A stretch of DNA of 61,593 bases from Rhodospirillales bacterium (lineage in GTDB: Bacteria; Pseudomonadota; Alphaproteobacteria; Rhodospirillales; Shumkoniaceae). Positions 55,648 through 61,593 of the stretch are shown one piece after another (the stretch's first letter is position 1; every line of letters begins with the position of its first letter). The stretch covers positions 1-61,593 of the forward strand of contig JADHSV010000014.1 of the NCBI GenBank assembly GCA_016776725.1, given 5' to 3'. Under the pieces are notes generated by a model, which saw only the letters and a program-made list of their open reading frames with translations, searched no databases and was not told the DNA's origin. A program made the translations under genes and the position numbers.

Positions 55648-56445
55648 TTACGGTAGTTCTCGAAGGATGCGCATTCCGATTCCGTAGCTGAATGCCTTGG
55701 CCGGGTATTTCGACCGGTAGGCTGAACGCAGGTTGGTGTTGACGTAATACCAGGAGCCACTGCGCGTCACCCGCATCATGCAATTCCCCGCAAGGCGCGT
55801 GGAACCGTCGCCGGGCGCATCCTTGTGGGTCGCATTCCAGCAATCGGCGGTCCATTCCCAGACGTTTCCGTGAACATCGTAAAGGCCGAAGGGGTTGGGC
55901 TCGAAACTGCCCACGGGAAAGGTGCGATGCGGAATCTCATCCCCGCAATTTCGGCAGTTGGCCCGGTCCTTTCCGGGAGCGTCCCCCCATGAATAAGCCG
56001 TGGTGGTGCCGCCGCGCGCCGCGTATTCCCACTCGGCTTCGCTTGGCAGCCGGTACGTGTGCCCGGTTTTTTTCGACAGCCACTCGGTATAACCGTTCGC
56101 TTCGGCCCAGCTGATGTTCATGATCGGGTGGATGCCCTTGCCCCATTTGTGGTCGTCGGGGTCCTTGGCGCAGCCGCCCTCGTCAACACATGCCAACCAT
56201 TGATCGAAGGTGATCTCAAAGCGGCCAATGGCGAACGGTTTGGGGATGGTGACCTTATGGGCCGGGCGTTCATACTTATACCGGCTGTCCGCACCCATGG
56301 TGAATGAACCGGCTGGCACCACGATCATTTCGGGGCAGGTGCTGCAATCCCATATGGAATCACCGGGTTTGTATTCGGCCGCCTGCACGGGCGACACCAC
56401 GCCAAACAGCAATCCAGCCACCAAGGATATTGCCCAGGTCTTCAC
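55648..56445 (-). CDS. exported formylglycine-generating-enzyme (SUMF1) fold protein
   Basis: 265 residues. Signal peptide MKTWAISLVAGLLFGVVSPV then QAA. The SUMF1/FGE-sulfatase domain follows: MIVVPAGSFTMGADSRYKYE, RPAHKVTIPKPFAIGRFEIT, HPIMNISWAEANGYTEWLSK, YRLPSEAEWEYAARGGTTTA, NPFGLYDVHGNVWEWTADCW, RVTRSGSWYYVNTNLRSAYR and IGMRILRE. Extra cysteines (WDCSTCPE, NCRNCGDE) may form disulfides. Most bacterial members are not sulfatase activators; many bind ligands or act in specialised metabolism. It is divergent from nnrS, sharing the 100-nt gap with the FNR-type box. Confidence 0.87.
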   Translation of the reverse strand: MKTWAISLVAGLLFGVVSPVQAAEYKPGDSIWDCSTCPEMIVVPAGSFTMGADSRYKYERPAHKVTIPKPFAIGRFEITFDQWLACVDEGGCAKDPDDHKWGKGIHPIMNISWAEANGYTEWLSKKTGHTYRLPSEAEWEYAARGGTTTAYSWGDAPGKDRANCRNCGDEIPHRTFPVGSFEPNPFGLYDVHGNVWEWTADCWNATHKDAPGDGSTRLAGNCMMRVTRSGSWYYVNTNLRSAYRSKYPAKAFSYGIGMRILRELP

Positions 56446-56465
56446 ATCAACTCCCCATCAACAGG

Positions 56466-56479
56466 TTGACCGGCATCAA
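56466..56479. promoter_or_regulatory. FNR/NNR-type operator
   Basis: TTGACCGGCATCAA: half-sites TTGAC and ATCAA separated by 4 nt, the symmetrical Crp/Fnr-family box. It lies 68 nt before the nnrS ATG and 20 nt before the FGE-fold gene start on the other strand. A Crp/Fnr regulator gene lies just past nnrS. Confidence 0.6.
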
Positions 56480-56547
56480 GGTGAAACCGCAACTCAACGC
56501 GTAATAACGATCACGTCTTATTTTAACGCCGCGCAAAGATATTTCAA

Positions 56548-57747
56548 ATGCAAGACGCCGAAATACCCAAACCAACTGCATCGTTTGCCCTTTTTGGCTA
56601 CGGTTTCCGGCCGTTCTTTTTACTGGCGGGCGGTTATGCCGTCCTTTCAATCGCCGTTTGGGCGGCGGTTTTTATGTGGGGCCGCGCGCTTCCGTCGGAT
56701 CTGCCGCCCAGCCTGTGGCACGCCCATGAAATGCTGTTCGGTTTTTCCGTAGCCGCGGCAGCCGGGTTTCTGATGACCGCCGTTCCCTCCTGGACCGGCA
56801 CGCCCCGCGTTTCGGGCGCGCCCCTGGCCGTGCTGGTCATCATCTGGCTGGCCGGACGGGTTGCCTTCTGGATGGACGGAAGCCTTTCACCCGTCGCCGT
56901 CGCCATCATCGACATGGCGTTCATTCCGGCCCTGATCGCGGCTATTGCCGGGCCAATCATAGGGTCGGGACAGAAACGGAATTTTCTGTTTCCCGGATTC
57001 TTGCTTATCGGGGTGATGGCCAACGGGTTTTTCCACGCGGAAGCCCTGGGTTGGACCGAGGATACCGCAAGCTGGAGCCTGCGTTTGACGATTTACGTTT
57101 TCGTCCTCATGGTCGCCCTTATCGGCGGGCGCATAACGCCCCGTTTTACCGCCAACGCCCTGAAAGCCAGCGATCCCGAAATCGATGTGCGCAGCGATCC
57201 CAGGGTGGAAAAAGCTGTGATCCTTAGCATGATCGCCGCCATTGCCGCCGATCTCGCCGGCGCGCCGCCCACGCTTTCGGGCGCCCTGGCCCTGGCCGCC
57301 GCAATTGCACTGGGTTTTCGAATGCGCCATTGGCACACAGCGCGCACCCTCGATGACCCGATTGTCTGGGTTTTGCATCTGGGCCACGCGTGGGTGCCGT
57401 TTGCCTTTGCCTGCAAGGCCGCTGCCGACATCGCCGGATGGCTGCCTGCCGACGCCGCCCTGCACGCCTTTACCACCGGCGCCATCGGCACTACGGTGCT
57501 GGCTGTTATGACGCGCGCGGGTTTGGGGCATACGGGCCGCCCGCTGCTGGCGCCCAAGCCCGTCGTCACCGCCTATTTGCTGGTGACCGTGGCAGCGCTT
57601 GCCCGCATATTCGGCCCCGTTTTGACGGATGATTTATTGATGTGGGTTGTCGTGCCGGCAGGACTGTGGATCGCCGCCTTCGGCATGTTCACTTTCGTTT
57701 TCGCGCCGATCCTGATCGGCCCGCGCCCGGACGGAAAGCCCGGCTGA
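56548..57747 (+). CDS. NnrS family haem-copper membrane protein
   Basis: 399 residues with about 12 hydrophobic helices. NnrS marks: FALFGYGFRPFFLLAGGYAV at the start, LWHAHEMLFGFSVAAAAGFL, AVPSWTGTPRVSG, LAGRVAFWM, TPRFTANALK and VMTRAGLGHTGRPLLAPKPV. NnrS proteins protect cells from nitric-oxide stress and are usually controlled by NO-responsive Crp/Fnr (NnrR/Dnr) regulators. Here an FNR-type box precedes the gene and a Crp/Fnr gene follows, transcribed toward it. Inner membrane. Confidence 0.92.
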   Translation: MQDAEIPKPTASFALFGYGFRPFFLLAGGYAVLSIAVWAAVFMWGRALPSDLPPSLWHAHEMLFGFSVAAAAGFLMTAVPSWTGTPRVSGAPLAVLVIIWLAGRVAFWMDGSLSPVAVAIIDMAFIPALIAAIAGPIIGSGQKRNFLFPGFLLIGVMANGFFHAEALGWTEDTASWSLRLTIYVFVLMVALIGGRITPRFTANALKASDPEIDVRSDPRVEKAVILSMIAAIAADLAGAPPTLSGALALAAAIALGFRMRHWHTARTLDDPIVWVLHLGHAWVPFAFACKAAADIAGWLPADAALHAFTTGAIGTTVLAVMTRAGLGHTGRPLLAPKPVVTAYLLVTVAALARIFGPVLTDDLLMWVVVPAGLWIAAFGMFTFVFAPILIGPRPDGKPG

Positions 57748-57753
57748 CGCCCG

Positions 57754-58443
57754 CTATTCCTCGCCGTCGCAGAAATTGCGCAGGCGTTCCACATCGGCGA
57801 TGCGGATTTCCCCGCCCTTGGTTTCCACGCCGATGTCCCGCAGTTTGGCCAGGGCGCGCGACAGGCTTTCGGGCTTCATACCCAGGCGCGCGGCTACCAG
57901 AGACTTGTCGTAGGGCAGGCTCAACACCATTTCGCCTTCCAAGGCATCCCCCAATCCCAGCAGGAATTCACCCAGCCGCTGCGGCGTCGAAAAGGTCTGT
58001 ACCTTTTCGATATGCTGAATCAGGAAGTGCAGCCGCTTGGACAAAGCACCCAGCATGGTCAGCGCCAGATCGCCGTCCTCACGCAGTTTGTTCAGAAAGG
58101 GCTGCGCCGGGATTTCCAGAAGCCGGGCATCGTCCGCCAGTTCGGCGCTGGCCGGAAAGGCCATGCCCAGGAAGATCGCGGCTTCGGCAATGGTTTCGCC
58201 CGAGCGCATGACCTCCAGCACCGTTTGCTCACCCGCCGGGGTATCGAGAAAGATTTTTACCCAGCCCTCAAGCAGAAGATAGAAGTGCTCGGCCGGATCG
58301 CCACGCAAAAACAGAAGCTGGCCACGGCGGTATTCGCCAACCCGCGCATCCCTCAGCAGCTCGCCCAGGACCTTTTCGGAAACGCCCGAAAACAACGGCG
58401 CGCGCCGCACGATATCCATATCTTTATCGGTCAGGCCCGCCAT
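57754..58443 (-). CDS. Crp/Fnr family regulator adjacent to nnrS
   Basis: 229 residues from the ATG at 58441-58443 (MAGLTDKDMDIVRRAPLFSG). Sensor roll: GQLLFLRGDPAEHFYLLLEG, GEQTVLEVMRSGETIAEAAI. Dimer helix about 130-150. Helix-turn-helix: YDKSLVAARLGMKPESLSRA, then LAKLRDIGV. No cysteine cluster is visible, so it is not an FNR-type iron-sulfur sensor. The Dnr/NnrR branch, which senses NO through haem, fits the position next to nnrS. Converges with nnrS with a 6-nt gap. Confidence 0.9.
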   Translation of the reverse strand: MAGLTDKDMDIVRRAPLFSGVSEKVLGELLRDARVGEYRRGQLLFLRGDPAEHFYLLLEGWVKIFLDTPAGEQTVLEVMRSGETIAEAAIFLGMAFPASAELADDARLLEIPAQPFLNKLREDGDLALTMLGALSKRLHFLIQHIEKVQTFSTPQRLGEFLLGLGDALEGEMVLSLPYDKSLVAARLGMKPESLSRALAKLRDIGVETKGGEIRIADVERLRNFCDGEE

Positions 58444-58513
58444 TTTAGATCCCTGCAGATTAAAGCGCTTGCACGCCGATGCTTCTAACAGCAATCCCGC
58501 CGCCGAAGAACCG

Positions 58514-59353
58514 CTAAATCATAAAACGTTGCTCGATATCGGAAACGATTTTGTCGGTTTCCTCGGGCGCCAGGTAGGCCGGCCGGTTTCCCACGTAAAA
58601 GATGCCGGTGGTGAAGCCGTCATCATCCAGAATGCGGCGTCCCGCCCGCGCGATATTCGACGTCGGCTCCTTGTGGGAAGGTCGCGCGATGGTACGCCAT
58701 TCCTGCTGTTCGGGCCGGTAGGTGACGCATTGGCTCAACACCTGCACGAACGAAAAACCGGGATGCCTGACCGCCTCGACGATCAATTGAGCAACGCCCT
58801 TGGGATCGCTTGAAATGCCGCGCGCCAGGAAATTGGCGCCTGCCGCCAGCGCCACCGCCATGGGCTGGAACGGGCTGACGCCGGTGCCGTGGGGCGTCAG
58901 TTTGCTGCCTTCCCATTGCGACGCCGTGGTCGGCGAAGCCTGACCCTTGGTCATGCCGTAAACCTGATTGTCCATGACCACATAGGTCAGATCGGCATTG
59001 CGCCGACAGGCGTGCAGGAAATGATTGCCGCCGATGGAAAAACCGTCGCCATCGCCGCCGGTGACCAGAACGGTCAGGTCGGGCCGCGCGATTTTGAGGC
59101 CCGTGGCCAGCGCCAGCGCCCGGCCATGAACGCCGTGAAAGCCGTACAGGCTGGTATAGGCGGGAATGCGCGACGAGCAACCGATACCCGAAATCACCGC
59201 CGCGTTCTCGCGTTTCACGCCCAATTCCGAAAGCGCGCGGGTGATGGAACTCAATACCGAATAGTCACCGCATCCGGGGCACCAGATCGGCTTGTAATCC
59301 GACTTGTAATCCTTCGGCAACAAGGCGGGGGTTCGTGCTTCCTGAGCCTGCAT
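58514..59353 (-). CDS. korB: 2-oxoacid:ferredoxin oxidoreductase, beta subunit
   Basis: 279 residues. TPP-binding domain: KPIWCPGCGDYSVLSSITRA, GIGCSSRIPAYTSLYGFHGV, HGRALALATGLKIARPDLTV, TGGDGDGFSIGGNHFLHACR and NVMDNQVYGMTKGQ-type (DNQVYGMTKGQASPTT). The Cys in CPGCGD may bind the cluster with later Cys (SQCVTYRP). With KorA it makes acyl-CoA from a 2-oxoacid such as 2-oxoglutarate using ferredoxin. 4 nt after korA, so one operon. Confidence 0.93.
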   Translation of the reverse strand: MQAQEARTPALLPKDYKSDYKPIWCPGCGDYSVLSSITRALSELGVKRENAAVISGIGCSSRIPAYTSLYGFHGVHGRALALATGLKIARPDLTVLVTGGDGDGFSIGGNHFLHACRRNADLTYVVMDNQVYGMTKGQASPTTASQWEGSKLTPHGTGVSPFQPMAVALAAGANFLARGISSDPKGVAQLIVEAVRHPGFSFVQVLSQCVTYRPEQQEWRTIARPSHKEPTSNIARAGRRILDDDGFTTGIFYVGNRPAYLAPEETDKIVSDIEQRFMI

Positions 59354-59357
59354 GGCC

Positions 59358-61166
59358 CTAACTCCAATTCACAATTTGTTCGTAAATATCGGCCGGGCGA
59401 ACAGGTAGTGGTCCGGGCCGGGCGCACACTTTCACCTTTTTAGGCAGGTCAAAATGGGCGCGAACGTAGCGGTAGAACTGCTGCGAGTGGCTTTGTTCCA
59501 CCACCAGCACACGTTTGACGCCCTTTATCGCCTTGGCAAACTTTACGGTTTGCATGGGGGCCAGCAGGCGAAGGGAAACCATGCGAACGCCGATCCCCGC
59601 CTCGCGCGCGCGGTCGCAGGCCTCGTGCACCGGTCCGGTGCACGACCCCCACGTAATGACAGCGGTGTCGCCGTCGCCCTCGATATCGGCCCAGTGATCG
59701 CCGTAATCGAACTGGTCCAGCTTGCGCTGACGCTTCTCAAGCTGGGCCAAATGATCCTCGGCCTGACTTGACGGGCGGCCAATGGGCGAATGCTCCAACC
59801 CGTCGGCCACGTACTCGCCACCGGCGGTCCCCGGAATCGCCATAGGCGAAACGCCCGATTCCGTTACCGCGTAGCGCCGATAATCCTGAAGCCCCGCCGG
59901 GGCGGTTTCGCGCGCCGCCACATGACCGGAATTTGCCGGTTCATCGACGACGGCCCGCGTCTGTCCCAAAAGCTGGTCGGTCAGCACGATAGCGGCACTC
60001 TGCAAAGCCTCGGCCAGATAGACGCTCCACTGGGCGGTAAACGCACAATCGGAAACGGAATTGGCCGCCGTCACGATATGCGGGGCATCGCCGTGAAGGC
60101 CGTAGAGCGCAATATTGAGATCGCTTTGCTCGGACTTCGTGGGGATACCCGTAGACGGGCCGCCACGCTGAACGTTAACGACAACGACCGGCGTTTCGGA
60201 CGCCACCGACAGGCCGATGGATTCGAGCATTAACGCCAATCCCGGCCCCGAGGTCGCGGTCAACGTGGGAATGCCGCCGAACGATCCGCCGATCGCCATG
60301 TTGATGGACGCCAGCTCGTCCTCGGCCTGAACCAATTCACCGCCAAGGTGTTCAAGGTTTGGCGCAAGCCATTCCAGAATTTCGGTGGCGGGCGTAATGG
60401 GGTACGCGGCAACGAACCGAATTCCGCCGCGCAAGGCGCCCAAACCGACGGCCTCGTTTCCGCTGATGTTCCAGCGGCGGGCGCCCTTTTCCCCGGCGCC
60501 CAGGCGGCACGTCGCGGGCATGGCCGCCGAGGCCTCGAATCCGGCGCGAATTCCGGCGGAGCTTGCTTCCAGCGCCTTGGGTCCTTTACGTTTCAAGGCG
60601 CGCTCGACGATGGCCAGGACCGCGTTTTCCGGCAACCCGATCAGACCCGCAAGAACGCCGAGACCCAGCATGTTGGGCCGGCCGCCCTCGATATCGTCGA
60701 GCAATGCCTTGAACGGCAGATCGACCATACGCGCGCCCGTATTCAAAATCATTTCCGGCGCGGCCCCTGCGGCGGGGTCGAACAAGACAAGACTATCCGG
60801 GCCCAGCTCGATTTCAGCGGAGAACCGTTGGGTGCTCGCCCAGTCGAAGGAAATCAGAATATCGACGCCGTCGCCGGGGCAGGCAACCTCGTGCGCGGAA
60901 AGGCGCAGGAAAGCCGCCGCCTCGCCACCGCGAATTTGCGGACCAAGCGAGCGCGTCATCATTCCCTGGTATCCGGCATTTGCCGCCGCATCCAGCAGCA
61001 TCTGCCCGGCCGTCATCACGCCGGACCCTCCGCTGCCGGTCAGCGCGACGGAAACGGGCCGCGGGGAACCGTTTGATTTACCTGAATTTTTTTGATGGAT
61101 TTGTTCGGATTTTTCGGTCTTTGAAGAAGACTCGGGGGATCCGAGAACCCCGCCCGTGTTTACCAT
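59358..61166 (-). CDS. korA: 2-oxoacid:ferredoxin oxidoreductase, fused gamma-alpha subunit
   Basis: 602 residues. An unusual polar leader (residues 1-35, rich in Ser, Lys and Asn) precedes the gamma domain (VALTGSGGSGVMTAGQMLLD, about 38-200). The alpha domain begins at about 235 (GNEAVGLGALRGGIRFVAAY then PITPATEILEW), with QAEDELASINMAIGGSFGG, TATSGPGLALMLESIGLSVA and VNVQRGGPSTGIPTKSEQSD. The gamma-alpha fusion is standard for KorA. The substrate is likely 2-oxoglutarate or a related 2-oxoacid. First gene of korA-korB. Confidence 0.93.
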   Translation of the reverse strand: MVNTGGVLGSPESSSKTEKSEQIHQKNSGKSNGSPRPVSVALTGSGGSGVMTAGQMLLDAAANAGYQGMMTRSLGPQIRGGEAAAFLRLSAHEVACPGDGVDILISFDWASTQRFSAEIELGPDSLVLFDPAAGAAPEMILNTGARMVDLPFKALLDDIEGGRPNMLGLGVLAGLIGLPENAVLAIVERALKRKGPKALEASSAGIRAGFEASAAMPATCRLGAGEKGARRWNISGNEAVGLGALRGGIRFVAAYPITPATEILEWLAPNLEHLGGELVQAEDELASINMAIGGSFGGIPTLTATSGPGLALMLESIGLSVASETPVVVVNVQRGGPSTGIPTKSEQSDLNIALYGLHGDAPHIVTAANSVSDCAFTAQWSVYLAEALQSAAIVLTDQLLGQTRAVVDEPANSGHVAARETAPAGLQDYRRYAVTESGVSPMAIPGTAGGEYVADGLEHSPIGRPSSQAEDHLAQLEKRQRKLDQFDYGDHWADIEGDGDTAVITWGSCTGPVHEACDRAREAGIGVRMVSLRLLAPMQTVKFAKAIKGVKRVLVVEQSHSQQFYRYVRAHFDLPKKVKVCARPGPLPVRPADIYEQIVNWS

Positions 61167-61305
61167 TGTCTCGGCTCTTTATTCCTGATTATTCCGCTAA
61201 AACAGCGTGGGACCGTATTAGCGCATTGGCCATATTTGACAACATTGTATATGAAGTTTTTATACTATTTTCGAGAGTGTTTCTCCGGCTGTCCAAAAAT
61301 GAAGA

Positions 61306-61332
61306 ACGCCCGGCGGAAAATCCGCCGGGCGT
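61306..61332 (-). terminator. intrinsic terminator of the nifJ-type gene
   Basis: A perfect 12-bp GC-rich stem (ACGCCCGGCGGA / TCCGCCGGGCGT) with a 3-nt loop lies about 30 nt beyond the stop. On the minus strand it is followed by TCTTCATTTTTGG. Confidence 0.85.
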
Positions 61333-61362
61333 CCTCTTTTCTTTTAGCTGTCGCGGTGGGGC

Positions 61363-61593
61363 TTATTCGGCCGCCGCGGCTGCTTGGTCGGTCGGCATGT
61401 GCAGCTCGGCCAACTTTTCGTAGACCGCGCGGCGACGGTACTGTTCCGCTTGCGCGTCGGCAGCCAGGGCCGCGAAGCGTTCCGGGTCCTTGCGCTCGAT
61501 GATGCGGAAGCGGTTTTCCGTTTTCAGGAAGTCGGTCAGCGGAATGCTGGCCGGCTTGCTGTCCAGGGTCAACGGCTTCTCGCCCGTGCCCAG
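61363..61593 (-). CDS. pyruvate:ferredoxin (flavodoxin) oxidoreductase, C-terminal end, cut by window edge
   Basis: 76 codons at the right edge read LGTGEKPLTLDSKPASIPLT, FLKTENRFRIIERKDPERFA, ALAADAQAEQYRRRAVYEKL and a short AELHMPTDQAAAAAE tail. This matches the last segment of homodimeric NifJ-type pyruvate oxidoreductases (LDSK..., ENRYR, NP-ER, W/Y-x-YE-LA pattern). The enzyme would make acetyl-CoA and reduced ferredoxin or flavodoxin. Lies upstream of korA on the same strand but with its own terminator between. Family likely; a fragment only. Confidence 0.7.
   Translation of the reverse strand: MGTGEKPLTLDSKPASIPLTDFLKTENRFRIIERKDPERFAALAADAQAEQYRRRAVYEKLAELHMPTDQAAAAAE

Noticed and set aside
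55446..55650. Search for further CRISPR repeats and for cas1/cas2 near cas9
   Set aside because: No third copy at 68-nt spacing and no adaptation gene in the flanking 5 kb on either side.

Overview
The window reads as chromosomal DNA of a GC-rich alphaproteobacterium, most like the Rhodospirillales. The signs are a two-subunit glycine decarboxylase, an adenosylcobalamin ribonucleotide reductase, the tlpA / argH-lptM-lysA-DUF4175 block, the chorismate mutase-hisC-tyrA / metX-metW block, a DUF1127 protein and a compact type II-C Cas9. The species assignment is inference. I see no rRNA, tRNA or intact insertion sequence.

Layout. 1-2.6 kb: a cut-off dCMP deaminase, a frameshifted membrane protein, an MFS permease and a small acidic protein. 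2.6-7.3 kb: glycine cleavage operon gcvT-gcvH-gcvPA-gcvPB behind a tandem glycine riboswitch. 7.3-10.9 kb: three exported proteins. 10.9-14.5 kb: thrB-rnhA, then an AT-rich orphan ParB-like gene, then a peroxiredoxin. 14.6-24.3 kb: a frameshifted DsbD-type reductase, AlgH, RsgA, an M16 peptidase with threonine synthase, an M24 aminopeptidase and a DUF1127 protein. 24.3-34.7 kb: TlpA and a lipoprotein, argH-lptM-lysA-DUF4175, a zinc-ribbon protein with a long Glu-Pro repeat, and ftsE-ftsX-ydcF-plsC. 35-42.5 kb: nrdJ, an accessory insertion (DUF5343 + HEPN pair, then a small winged-helix-like protein), a glyoxalase-fold gene, two ChaC paralogues, DUF2125 and an exported AlgH paralogue. 42.5-48.2 kb: aromatic amino acid genes diverging from metX-metW-methyltransferase. 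48.2-49.8 kb: a low-GC patch with a Crp/Fnr regulator and a serine-recombinase remnant. 49.8-52 kb: methyltransferase, gloB and a GST. 52.1-55.6 kb: a self-contained minimal CRISPR-Cas9 locus. 55.6-58.4 kb: an FGE-fold protein, NnrS and a Crp/Fnr regulator around an FNR/NNR-type box. 58.5 kb to the end: KorB-KorA and the C-terminus of a NifJ-type pyruvate oxidoreductase.

The strongest leads are two. First, a catalytically complete Cas9 flanked on one side by a divergent tracrRNA ending in an intrinsic terminator and on the other by a two-repeat, one-spacer mini-array, with no cas1, cas2 or csn2 nearby. Second, an insertion hotspot between nrdJ and the glyoxalase gene. There, duplicated ends of both flanking genes bracket a translationally coupled DUF5343-HEPN pair that looks like a defence or toxin module.
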